Shown here: piece after piece, positions 8,302 to 16,585 of the stretch | Numbering within the stretch: the first letter of the stretch is position 1 | How the letters are laid out: the number at the start of each line of letters is the position of its first letter | Source: UBA3537 sp045561735 | Lineage (GTDB): Bacteria; Bacteroidota; Bacteroidia; Flavobacteriales; Flavobacteriaceae | NCBI GenBank assembly: GCA_045561735.1 | Contig: JBJKXC010000026.1 | Coordinates: forward strand, 8,663 to 72,662 | Length of the DNA: 64,000 nt | Direction: 5' to 3' | Made by a program: the position numbers and the translations under genes | Notes under the pieces: model-generated | Databases searched by the model: none | What the model was told of the DNA's origin: nothing | What the model saw: the letters and a program-made list of their open reading frames with translations, nothing else

Positions 8302-10791
8302 CTATTCCGGATTTAAAACAGCCTCAATTCGTTTCAAAATATCTTGAAGATGGATGCGCGTCATACTATCTGCGGTTCTAATGAGCCCCTGTTTTGTCAT
8401 GCGCGTCAGTTCATTTAATTCAAATCGAGTAACAGCTTTAATGTCCGACTGACTTGTATTTACAGCGGTCGACTTCACATAATCGCTGCCCAATCTTTTG
8501 CTTTGATTTTTAGCGTTTATTATATAAGCAAGCCGGTCAATATGCGCTCTTTGAAGATTTCGGCGGTAGGTGTCAATTTTTTGACCTCTTTTGAGTTCTC
8601 TCCATATACTGTTGCGCAATACAGTGGTTAAATCTGTCAGTTTAAAAGCCTCCGAACCGTTCAAGGTTTCATTTTCAATAAGCCGCGCCATTTTTCCCAA
8701 ACTCAATAGATTTTTCAAAGTCCTCTCTTGCAACTTGCGAATGCGTTCTACAGACCCTGAATACTCAATGCGTTCAAAAATAGTTTTGTCTATTAACCAT
8801 GAGGGAGTTTGAAACAATTCTTTATCCAAAAAGTCCAGAGCCTCTGCTTGTTTTTCTTTAGACACATGGGTGTAAACTGCTCCTTCTTGATCGGCTGTTT
8901 TGTAATGCTCGTAAACACCTCCAATATGATTCGCAACATGCCCCATATAGCGGTTGAATTGCGAAAGCACTTGCCCATACATGGCTTCCAAATCTTTGTA
9001 ATCTTCTCCATCTTTGGTTGTCCATTGAATCAAATTAGGAACAATACGCTCCAAGTTTTTAATCCCATAGGAGCTGGCCAGAACTGCATCGTCACCAAGG
9101 TCTTCTGTTTGGGAACTTGGATCTACAACATCACCTGCTTGCTGGTGTCCAAAGCGGTACATGGGATCTCCAGCATGTTTTGTAATCCAACTGTTTAATA
9201 TTTCTTTTTCTTCTACAGCAGTTTTTCCGGGTATTGGCCGGTACCCCCAAGCAATGGCATATTTATCATAAACACCAATGTTAGGCATCAGCGCGACCCC
9301 TTTGTCTTGAGGCTGTGCGACATAATTAAAGCGTGCATAATCCATGATAGAGGGCGCGGTGCCATATTTTTGAGTGAATTCAGCATTTCTTAAATCTTCT
9401 ACCTTATAGGCGCAACTGCTGCCCATATTATGTGGGAGACCGAGGGTGTGACCAACTTCATGTGCTGACACAAACCGAATCAGGCGCCCCATAACCTCAT
9501 CTTCAAATTCAGCACCCCGAGCTTCAGGGTTGATGGCTGCTGTTTGAACAAAAAACCAGCCACGAAGCAAGGTCATAACATTGTGGTACCAATTGATATC
9601 ACTTTCTAAAATTTCTCCTGTTCTTGGGTCGCTTACATGGGGGCCATTTGCATTTGGAATTGGTGATGCTAAATACCTTACTACAGAGTAACGAACATCC
9701 TCTGGACTCCATTCGGGATCTTCCTCAATAGATGGAGGGTCTGCTGCAAGGATGGCATTTTTAAAACCAGCGGCTTCAAAAGCGACTTGCCAATCTTCAA
9801 TGCCTTGTTTGATGTATTTGCGCCATTTTTTAGGGGTGGCACGATCAATGTAATAAATAATGGGTTTTTTAGGTTCCACCAATTCTCCAGCTTCAAATTT
9901 ATCGAGGTCTTCCGCTTTGATTTCAAGTCGCCAACGGTCTAAATACACCAATTCTCGACTTCTTTGATCCTCCAATCCATAATCGACTTGCCCCCTTGCA
10001 AACCAACCTACACGTTGGTCAAAATAACGACGCTTCATTGGGTTTTGAGGCAATAAAATCATTGAATTATTGATTTCAACTGAAATGGTTCCTGTGCTAG
10101 AATTTGATGGCGGTTCCGATGCTGCATAGGTTTTAACATGTCTGGCTTCAATATTTTTTGGATAACTTTTGACACTTTCAATAAATGACTTGTTACTTTC
10201 TAGGCGGGATATTTTGTATTGTTTTCTCCGATAGTTCGGTAATCCAAGTGCTTTTACATCCGTTTTAAATAGATCCGTTACATTAATCACAGTTGCAGTG
10301 GAATCATTGTTGTAGGCTTTAATCGGAAAGGTGTATAAAACTGGCTCAAAGTTTGAATTCACAACTGCTTCATGTACGGGCAGAGAATCTGCTGCAAAAA
10401 CTTCATGAGACACAACTCTCAATAAGACCTTTTTATCTCTTTTTTGCCATCTCAAAACTTGGGTGTTTTGTTTTCCACCTCCAAATCCAATACCAGATGC
10501 TGTTTTCGCAATGCGACTGACCATGAGCATTTCTTTTTCAAACAATGAATCTGGAATTTCGTAATAAAAATCGGTTTCAATTTTATGAACTTTAAAAAGC
10601 CCCTCATCCGATTCAGCATCTTTTGTGATGACTTCTGGATAGGGTTTGATTCCATCCTTCTTTGGCTTGGTGCTGGTTTTTGATGCGTTGTCTTTGTTTT
10701 TTTTAACCGAGCCTGCCTTGATGCTGATTGCACAAGAATGTAGAACTACAAGTGCGGCTAATAAAACAGTTGTTTTTAAGATTGTTTTCAT
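8302..10791 (-). CDS. Zinc-dependent metalloprotease lipoprotein (DUF5117/DUF5118 type)
   Basis: An 829-residue protein with a lipoprotein signal (VVLHSC, Cys 20). The metzincin-type zinc site HEVGHTLGLPH lies at 444-454, with a Met-turn-like SIMDYARFNY near 481-490. The N-terminal half has the DUF5118/DUF5117 pattern of large Bacteroidota metalloproteases, and the C-terminal half the helical DUF4953-like region. It is expected in the periplasm or on the cell surface, with unknown substrate. The gene lies 42 nt downstream of lysS on the same strand but need not be co-regulated with it. Confidence 0.88.
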   Translation of the reverse strand: MKTILKTTVLLAALVVLHSCAISIKAGSVKKNKDNASKTSTKPKKDGIKPYPEVITKDAESDEGLFKVHKIETDFYYEIPDSLFEKEMLMVSRIAKTASGIGFGGGKQNTQVLRWQKRDKKVLLRVVSHEVFAADSLPVHEAVVNSNFEPVLYTFPIKAYNNDSTATVINVTDLFKTDVKALGLPNYRRKQYKISRLESNKSFIESVKSYPKNIEARHVKTYAASEPPSNSSTGTISVEINNSMILLPQNPMKRRYFDQRVGWFARGQVDYGLEDQRSRELVYLDRWRLEIKAEDLDKFEAGELVEPKKPIIYYIDRATPKKWRKYIKQGIEDWQVAFEAAGFKNAILAADPPSIEEDPEWSPEDVRYSVVRYLASPIPNANGPHVSDPRTGEILESDINWYHNVMTLLRGWFFVQTAAINPEARGAEFEDEVMGRLIRFVSAHEVGHTLGLPHNMGSSCAYKVEDLRNAEFTQKYGTAPSIMDYARFNYVAQPQDKGVALMPNIGVYDKYAIAWGYRPIPGKTAVEEKEILNSWITKHAGDPMYRFGHQQAGDVVDPSSQTEDLGDDAVLASSYGIKNLERIVPNLIQWTTKDGEDYKDLEAMYGQVLSQFNRYMGHVANHIGGVYEHYKTADQEGAVYTHVSKEKQAEALDFLDKELFQTPSWLIDKTIFERIEYSGSVERIRKLQERTLKNLLSLGKMARLIENETLNGSEAFKLTDLTTVLRNSIWRELKRGQKIDTYRRNLQRAHIDRLAYIINAKNQSKRLGSDYVKSTAVNTSQSDIKAVTRFELNELTRMTKQGLIRTADSMTRIHLQDILKRIEAVLNPE

Positions 10792-10833
10792 TGTCTTAAA
10801 TTATAGTGATAGTTTAGGTTTATATTTTAGGGT

Positions 10834-12531
10834 TTAGTCCAAAAGTTTAACTGTAAGCTGATCCTCTGTTTTGATAACTTTTGCCAATCCTTGGTTTGTT
10901 AAGCTTTTCATTGCTTTATCCCAACCCTTATTACTGAGCCCAGCTTGTATTTTTAATTCGGATAGGCGTATGGATTTTTTGTTTTGAATGATGTCGAAAA
11001 TAGTTTTTTCATTTTCATTTAAATCTAAAGATTTTTTCTCCGGTTTCATCTGTGGAAAAAACAACACCTCTTGGATAGATGCATTATTGGTTAAAAACAT
11101 AATCAAGCGGTCCATTCCAATGCCTATTCCAGAAGTTGGAGGCATTCCGTATTCTAAAGCTCTCAGAAAATCTTCATCAATAAATTGAGTCGCTTCATCA
11201 TCGCCTCGATCGGCCAATGTTAATTGTGCTTCAAAGCGCTGGCGTTGATCTATGGGGTCGTTCAGCTCGGAGTAACCGTTGGCGATTTCTTTTCCGCACA
11301 CCATCAGTTCAAAGCGTTCGGTCAAATCCGGATTGCTTCGGTGTTCTTTACAAAGTGGGCTCATTTCTTTTGGATAGTCTGTAATGTAGGTTGGCTGAAT
11401 GTAGTTCCCTTCGCATTTTTCACCAAAAATTTCATCAATTAACTTGCCTTTTCCCATACTCTCATCAACTTCTATCCCCATACCTAAGGCAGCTGTTCTT
11501 AGTTCTTCTTCTGACTTACCTGTAATGTCATAGCCTGTAAATTCTTTTATGGCTTCTGTCATAGTGACTCTAGGATAGGGTGCTTTGAAATCAATTTCAT
11601 GGGCGCCAAAAGTGGCTTTGGTAGTCCCATTGACTGTATTGGCACAAAACTCTAAGAGTTGCTCACAAAATCCCATCATCCAATTATAGTCCTTGTAGGC
11701 CACATAAATTTCCATGGCTGTAAATTCAGGATTGTGGGTGCGGTCCATACCTTCATTTCTGAAATTTTTTGAGAATTCATAAACCCCATCAAATCCACCA
11801 ACAATCAGACGTTTTAGGTACAATTCATTAGCAATACGCATGTACAAGGGAATGTCCAAGCTGTTGTGATGGGTAACGAATGGTCGTGCTGCAGCGCCTC
11901 CAGGTATGGGTTGTAAGACAGGTGTCTCTACTTCAAAATATCCAGCATCATTAAAAAATTTTCGCATCGCATTAAACAGCTTTGTTCTCTTTAAAAAGAC
12001 CGCCTTGACATGAGGATTCACGGCTAAGTCTGCATAGCGTTGACGGTAGCGCATTTCAGGATCGTTGAATTCGTCATAAGAATTTCCATCCGAATCTGTT
12101 TTTGGAAGTGGGAGCGGTTTGAGTGCTTTGCTCAAAAGTTTAAAATTTTTGACCAGGATTGTTTTTTCGCCCACTTGGGTGATAAATAATTCTCCTTCAA
12201 TTCCAATAATATCTCCTAAATCTAAAAGTTTTTTAAAGACATCATTGTAGGCAGACTTATCTTCACCCGGACAAATTTCATCTCTATTAAAATAAACTTG
12301 AATGCGCCCTTCACTGTCTTGAATTTCAGTGAATGCAGCCTTCCCTTGCACTTTTTTTCGCATTAAGCGTCCAGCAATAACCACGTTTTCTCCTTCAATA
12401 AAATTGGATTTTATACCCAGACTGTTATGGGTTACAGGGAATAGGTCGGCGGGATAAGGATTGATTCCTAACGCACGAAGCTTTGAAAGTTTTTCGCGTC
12501 GGACAAGTTCTTGTTGGGAAAGCTGTGCCAT
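10834..12531 (-). CDS. lysS: Lysyl-tRNA synthetase, class II
   Basis: 565 residues. It charges tRNA-Lys in the cytoplasm. Visible parts: an N-terminal OB-fold anticodon-binding domain (VVIAGRLMRKKVQGKAAFTEIQD), class II motif 2 (FRNEGMDRTHNPEFT) and motif 3 (GIGIGMDRLIMFL). The protein is about 60 residues longer than E. coli LysS. The extra C-terminus (about 505-565, EKTIFDIIQNKKSIRLSELKIQ onward) reads like a small winged-helix domain, an extension known in Bacteroidota LysS. Its promoter is well matched just upstream. Confidence 0.97.
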   Translation of the reverse strand: MAQLSQQELVRREKLSKLRALGINPYPADLFPVTHNSLGIKSNFIEGENVVIAGRLMRKKVQGKAAFTEIQDSEGRIQVYFNRDEICPGEDKSAYNDVFKKLLDLGDIIGIEGELFITQVGEKTILVKNFKLLSKALKPLPLPKTDSDGNSYDEFNDPEMRYRQRYADLAVNPHVKAVFLKRTKLFNAMRKFFNDAGYFEVETPVLQPIPGGAAARPFVTHHNSLDIPLYMRIANELYLKRLIVGGFDGVYEFSKNFRNEGMDRTHNPEFTAMEIYVAYKDYNWMMGFCEQLLEFCANTVNGTTKATFGAHEIDFKAPYPRVTMTEAIKEFTGYDITGKSEEELRTAALGMGIEVDESMGKGKLIDEIFGEKCEGNYIQPTYITDYPKEMSPLCKEHRSNPDLTERFELMVCGKEIANGYSELNDPIDQRQRFEAQLTLADRGDDEATQFIDEDFLRALEYGMPPTSGIGIGMDRLIMFLTNNASIQEVLFFPQMKPEKKSLDLNENEKTIFDIIQNKKSIRLSELKIQAGLSNKGWDKAMKSLTNQGLAKVIKTEDQLTVKLLD

Positions 12532-12554
12532 AGTTGTTTAATCTTAATTGATAA

Positions 12555-12584
12555 CAAATATAACTACTCTGCATTGGATTTCAA
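12555..12584 (-). promoter_or_regulatory. Bacteroidota promoter for lysS
   Basis: On the - strand: TTG (12584-12582), 19 nt, then TATATTTG (12562-12555), a full match to the -33/-7 consensus. It lies 23 nt upstream of the lysS ATG. Confidence 0.75.
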
Positions 12585-12624
12585 TAGCGAATTTAAAATT
12601 CAATAGTTTGTAACGATTTTGATG

Positions 12625-12632
12625 TATTTTTG
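12625..12632 (+). promoter_or_regulatory. -7 box TATTTTTG for the Pmp3-like gene and lipB
   Basis: Matches TAnnTTTG, 36 nt before the ATG at 12669. The -33 element is poor: the nearest TTTG (12607-12610) is only 14 nt away. The box lies upstream of the true start and inside the longer open frame from 12630, which argues against that longer start. Confidence 0.45.
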
Positions 12633-12668
12633 TCTTATTGTAGCGTTATAATTTTCAACTTTATTGCG

Positions 12669-12827
12669 ATGAGTATTTGGCGGGTTTTATTGTCCATTTT
12701 ATTTCCACCCCTAGCAGTGGTAGATAAGGGCTGTGGTTCTTTTGTAATTGTCTTTATTTTGACACTTTGTGGTTGGGTGCCTGGTGTTATTGCTGCTTTG
12801 GTCATTCTTAATAATCCAAATCACTAA
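12669..12827 (+). CDS. YqaE/Pmp3 family small membrane protein
   Basis: 52 residues, two hydrophobic helices. It has the family pattern ILFPPLAVVDKGCG in the first half and TLCGWVPGVIAALVIL in the second. The start at 12669 (MSIWRVLL) gives the family's usual length; the longer frame from 12630 overlaps the -7 box. Pmp3 proteins affect membrane potential and ion homeostasis in yeast and plants; the bacterial role is poorly defined. The gene precedes lipB by 17 nt. Confidence 0.9.
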   Translation: MSIWRVLLSILFPPLAVVDKGCGSFVIVFILTLCGWVPGVIAALVILNNPNH

Positions 12828-12844
12828 TCCATTATTTTTACAAC

Positions 12845-13558
12845 ATGAATAAATCAATTCAGTTTCAAGATTTAGGCCTAAAGGATTATAAAGAAACTTG
12901 GGATTTGCAAGAAGAAATTTTTAAAAAAACGGTGGCTATAAAAGTCAGAAATAGACGAGAAAATGCCGGATTATCTACACCCAATCACTTTTTATTTGTA
13001 AGCCATGCACATGTTTATACCTTAGGAAAAAGTGGGGATCTTTCCAATTTACTTTTAAATGAGGAACAACTCAAGAAAAAAGGCGCCAATTTTTATAAAA
13101 TTAATAGGGGGGGAGACATCACTTACCATGGACCCGGCCAAATTGTTGGTTACCCAATTTTAGATCTTGAAAATTTTTTTACAGATATTCATAAATACCT
13201 TCGCTTGTTGGAAGAAACTATTATTTTAACACTTGCGGACTACGGTTTAGAGGCTTCAAGAAGTCAGGGAGAAACTGGTGTATGGTTGGATGTGGGAACG
13301 CCTTTTGCTCGAAAAATTTGTGCGCTCGGAGTTCGTGCCAGCCGTTGGGTTACCATGCATGGATTTGCGCTCAATGTCAACACCGATTTAGGATACTTTG
13401 ATCACATCATTCCTTGTGGAATTCGCGGCAAATCTGTTACATCGTTAAGAGTAGAATTAAAGAGAAATCAAGTGCATGAAAATGAAGTTAAAGAAAAATT
13501 ATTCAAGCATTTCTTGAATCTTTTTGAAGCCCAAAAAGTTAATACATTTGGTACATGA
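12845..13558 (+). CDS. lipB: Octanoyltransferase (lipoyl-protein ligase B)
   Basis: 237 residues. It transfers octanoyl from acyl carrier protein to lipoyl domains, the first step of endogenous lipoate synthesis. Key motif RGGDITYHGPGQ lies at 88-99; the catalytic pair is Lys 157 (ARKICALG) and Cys 191 (IIPCGIRGKSVTS). Its likely clients include the two lipoyl domains of the pyruvate dehydrogenase E2 encoded at 25335-26984. The last 20 nt overlap the 3' end of the convergent lipoprotein gene. lipA is not in this window. Confidence 0.96.
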   Translation: MNKSIQFQDLGLKDYKETWDLQEEIFKKTVAIKVRNRRENAGLSTPNHFLFVSHAHVYTLGKSGDLSNLLLNEEQLKKKGANFYKINRGGDITYHGPGQIVGYPILDLENFFTDIHKYLRLLEETIILTLADYGLEASRSQGETGVWLDVGTPFARKICALGVRASRWVTMHGFALNVNTDLGYFDHIIPCGIRGKSVTSLRVELKRNQVHENEVKEKLFKHFLNLFEAQKVNTFGT

Positions 13559-15845
13559 CGAAGCCATCAGCGCTGCTTTGACATATAAATTCAAGGGCCG
13601 CATCCCCATCAACATTTGCTAAATCAACATTAGAAGCCCCATAAACAGGAAAATCTGGAAGTACCTTTCCTTGACTATCATAAAACCAAACTTTATTGGA
13701 CTGAAGATCTGTAATGCTTATGAATATCTTGTCATTTAAATAAAACAATTTTGGGGGGCTAAAATTGCCGTAATCAAGCGTTGCTTTTTGAGCTTTAATC
13801 TGTAAGTTGTTATTCCATTGTGCCACCAATGTTTTGCTAAAAGCTGTTATTTGAGTGCCTGATTCAAAACCTAGAGATTGCAAACTCAAACGGCCTTTAG
13901 TGTCGACCTGAACAAAATCGCCATTGGCGTCAAGCGTTGAGAATTTATTTTTATAAAAGTACAGGTTTTGATCTGAGAAATTAATGGTTTCTTTAACGCC
14001 AATTCGTATTTTTCCACGGCGGTCTAAAATCTTTAAATTTTTTCCTTCAGAAAAGACAATGTAATCTTTACTTTTGTATCGAATGTGTTTTGGGGTGTTA
14101 TTGATCTTGGAATCTGCTTTGTATTTAAATCCTTTTACACGTTTCCCATTACCATCGTACATTAACAAATTGGCTCCCTGTGTGACTAAAAATCTATAGT
14201 TTCTTGTTTTGTCATAATCAAATACAGCCAAGGGTTGTGAGATTTTATCTTTGAACGTCAGCGGAAATCGTCCAACATCCCTACCTAATCGGTCTAAAAC
14301 ATAAAGTTTGTTTTCTGTAGCAAACACCATTTGAAGGCGTCCGTTTTTAAATAAATCCACCTGTTCAACTGGACCCAAGATTGGAGCTGAAATTCTTTTT
14401 TTCCAACGTACAACCCCTTCATTAGAAATTAAATACAATTGATTCTCAACATCTTGTAACAAAATATCTTTCTGTCTTGTTTGGTGGTTTTTTACAAATT
14501 GAATGTCTCCAATAATTTGTGTATCCAGCTTAAAGCTAAAAATTTCAGTTACTCTTTGTGTGTTAGAAATAGGCCGTTGCTTTTGAATCAACCCATTAAA
14601 ATGAATTGTATTGTCGTCTTTAACAACCTGAAAACTGGAATTTTTAAAATCTTTCAAGGTTTCTGCTGTCATATTGGTGCCCAAGCGGCTGTTTAAAACC
14701 ATAGCCAAGCGATTTGAATCGAATGTTTCATGATAAGACGCTTCATCGCTAAGTATTTTTTGTATGGATTTGTAAGCTTGACTTTGTGCCAGACTGTTTT
14801 CATTGGTATATTCAGAAATAAAGTATTCTAGCGTTGTTTCATTGTCAGAAAATACTATGAATTCGTCTATAATTGTGTAGTATGAAGGTTCAATAGCAGG
14901 TAATAAATTGCCGAAAGTTTGCTTAAAAATAGATCCGTTTTCAAATTTAAATAGAGGTATGGAGCGAAATGTTTTAAGAACTTCTTGCTGGCCTACCAAA
15001 ACATCTTTACTTGCCCTTATGTCTAATGCATACAGAGCTATAGCAGTTCCATTTTCAGATGTGATACTGCCAATTTCTTCAGTTGTTTCAAAAAAAGACT
15101 TGGCAAATTCTGTTGGTATTAATGTACTGTCATTTTGCCTTATATTTTTAGAAAATTGTTCAAAATCAGAAAAATTATAAGACTTAAAATTTTGGCTATG
15201 ATTAGGTGCAATCTGATTCAATTTAGATGCTTTTGGATTTATTTTATCGAATAAACCGGGCCATTTAGAATCTGTATATACCCCACTTAAAGATAGATTT
15301 GATGGGCTGGCATAAAAGTTCAATAAAAGATTGCTATAAATGAAATCTAGCCCTTCAATTTGCTTTGAAGAAGTCATATAAATTGAAAATGTCGCATCAG
15401 GGTTAAGGATGTTTGTAAATTTCAGGTAAGGGTGTTTTGAAGTTTTCTTATGCGAGTTACTGATTTCGTAATTTTTGTTATAAACCCATATACTGTCTTG
15501 AATAAATTTGGAGTTTAAAAGGATTTCGGATTCCAAGTGTTTTTTTTTAGTAATAAATGTATAGTTGGGTTCAGCAGTATTAGAATTTAAACAAATGAGT
15601 AAGGGCCCCGATATTTTTAAACTATCAATTGGCATTAAATGGCTTTCAAAAAGCGTTTTTAAATTCGTTTGACTTAAAAGGGAATTGTTCTTTAAAGTGC
15701 TTTTGAATCCTTCTAATGAATTGATTTTCAAAATAAATGTAGAGCCCTCAGGGATAAAGTCTTCAATATTTGCTGGAGAATCATGTTTATATTCACAACC
15801 AAACATCAAAATCACAAACAATAAAAGGATGATTTTACTTCTCAT
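13539..15845 (-). CDS. Large lipoprotein with C-terminal beta-propeller-like region, unknown function
   Basis: 768 residues with a lipoprotein signal (LMFGC, Cys about 16). The N-terminal half starts with FIPEGSTFILKIN, reminiscent of DUF3352-like proteins that monitor 'loss of protein' scores, but I cannot assign it. The second half has recurring strand patterns: YLISNEGVVRWKKR, LYVLDRLGRDVGRFPL, LLMYDGNGKRVKGF, LKILDRRGKIRIG and VWFYDSQGKVLPDFP. These look like blades of a PQQ/WD-type propeller. It ends VDLANVDGDAALEF, as in FG-GAP-like repeats. It lies directly downstream of rnhB (35-nt gap) but has its own promoter-like element. Probably an envelope protein. Confidence 0.7.
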   Translation of the reverse strand: MRSKIILLLFVILMFGCEYKHDSPANIEDFIPEGSTFILKINSLEGFKSTLKNNSLLSQTNLKTLFESHLMPIDSLKISGPLLICLNSNTAEPNYTFITKKKHLESEILLNSKFIQDSIWVYNKNYEISNSHKKTSKHPYLKFTNILNPDATFSIYMTSSKQIEGLDFIYSNLLLNFYASPSNLSLSGVYTDSKWPGLFDKINPKASKLNQIAPNHSQNFKSYNFSDFEQFSKNIRQNDSTLIPTEFAKSFFETTEEIGSITSENGTAIALYALDIRASKDVLVGQQEVLKTFRSIPLFKFENGSIFKQTFGNLLPAIEPSYYTIIDEFIVFSDNETTLEYFISEYTNENSLAQSQAYKSIQKILSDEASYHETFDSNRLAMVLNSRLGTNMTAETLKDFKNSSFQVVKDDNTIHFNGLIQKQRPISNTQRVTEIFSFKLDTQIIGDIQFVKNHQTRQKDILLQDVENQLYLISNEGVVRWKKRISAPILGPVEQVDLFKNGRLQMVFATENKLYVLDRLGRDVGRFPLTFKDKISQPLAVFDYDKTRNYRFLVTQGANLLMYDGNGKRVKGFKYKADSKINNTPKHIRYKSKDYIVFSEGKNLKILDRRGKIRIGVKETINFSDQNLYFYKNKFSTLDANGDFVQVDTKGRLSLQSLGFESGTQITAFSKTLVAQWNNNLQIKAQKATLDYGNFSPPKLFYLNDKIFISITDLQSNKVWFYDSQGKVLPDFPVYGASNVDLANVDGDAALEFICQSSADGFVMYQMY

Positions 15846-15869
15846 GAGTTAATTACATTCAGCTGTAAA

Positions 15870-15898
15870 CAAAGATAGGATTAAAATTCAAAACGCAA
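15870..15898 (-). promoter_or_regulatory. Promoter for the propeller lipoprotein
   Basis: On the - strand: TTG (15898-15896), 18 nt, TATCTTTG (15877-15870). It lies 24 nt before the lipoprotein ATG and overlaps the end of rnhB. Confidence 0.55.
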
Positions 15899-16477
15899 CT
15901 GATCGGGGAGGAGTTTAAAAGATTTTCTGTGGTATTTTGTAGCCCCATATTTTTGGAGAGAATTTCGGTGTTCTTTAGTTGGGTATCCTTTATTTTGCTT
16001 CCAATTATACATAGGGAATTCTTCATGAATTTTAGTCATATAATCATCCCGGTATGTTTTCGCAAGCACAGAGGCTGCAGCGATGTTCAGGTATTTTGCA
16101 TCTCCTTTGATAATGGTCTTATAGGGGATATCTCCAAAGGGTTTAAAACTGTTACCGTCTACAGCGATAAAAGTGGTCTTATTTAATTGTGCGATGGCCT
16201 TGTGCATTCCCAAAATAGAAGCATTTAAAATATTAATTTTGTCAATTTGTTCTGGAAAGATGTGGACTACTCCAAATCCAAGGGCTTGTGCTTCAATAAT
16301 AGGACGTAACTCCATGCGTCTATTGTGTGAGAGTTCTTTCGAGTCATTCAGCCACTTGTTTTTAAATCTTTTTGGTAAAATAACAGCCGCCGCTGTGACT
16401 GGCCCCGCCAAACAACCTCTACCTGCTTCGTCGGTACCACATTCAAATTTTTTATTCGAGACACTGTGCTCGAGCAT
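15881..16477 (-). CDS. rnhB: Ribonuclease HII
   Basis: 198 residues. It removes RNA from RNA/DNA hybrids and misincorporated ribonucleotides. The active-site motif CGTDEAGRGCLAGP (about 13-26) contains Asp 16 and Glu 17; further acidic residues sit in the AVDGN segment (about 107-111) and near the AAASVLAKTYRD segment that binds substrate. Length and motifs are normal for the family. The downstream lipoprotein gene is 35 nt away on the same strand. Confidence 0.97.
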   Translation of the reverse strand: MLEHSVSNKKFECGTDEAGRGCLAGPVTAAAVILPKRFKNKWLNDSKELSHNRRMELRPIIEAQALGFGVVHIFPEQIDKINILNASILGMHKAIAQLNKTTFIAVDGNSFKPFGDIPYKTIIKGDAKYLNIAAASVLAKTYRDDYMTKIHEEFPMYNWKQNKGYPTKEHRNSLQKYGATKYHRKSFKLLPDQLRFEF

Positions 16478-16553
16478 GGGTTTTAAATTTGTAGTAAATA
16501 TAGATTACTTTTTTCGAACCGTTCTAAACGCTTAATAATCCCTAATAATTTGC

Positions 16554-16561
16554 TACTTTTG
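16554..16561 (+). promoter_or_regulatory. -7 box TACTTTTG for the putative porin
   Basis: Matches TAnnTTTG, 24 nt before the ATG at 16586. No good -33 TTG. It supports 16586 rather than 16550 as start. Confidence 0.45.
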
Positions 16562-16585
16562 GAACAGCGTTTTTTTTTAATAAAT

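Noticed and set aside
8809..9198. 129-residue ORF antisense to the zinc metalloprotease
   Set aside because: It lies inside the confident metalloprotease gene; its composition is that of reverse-complement coding sequence.
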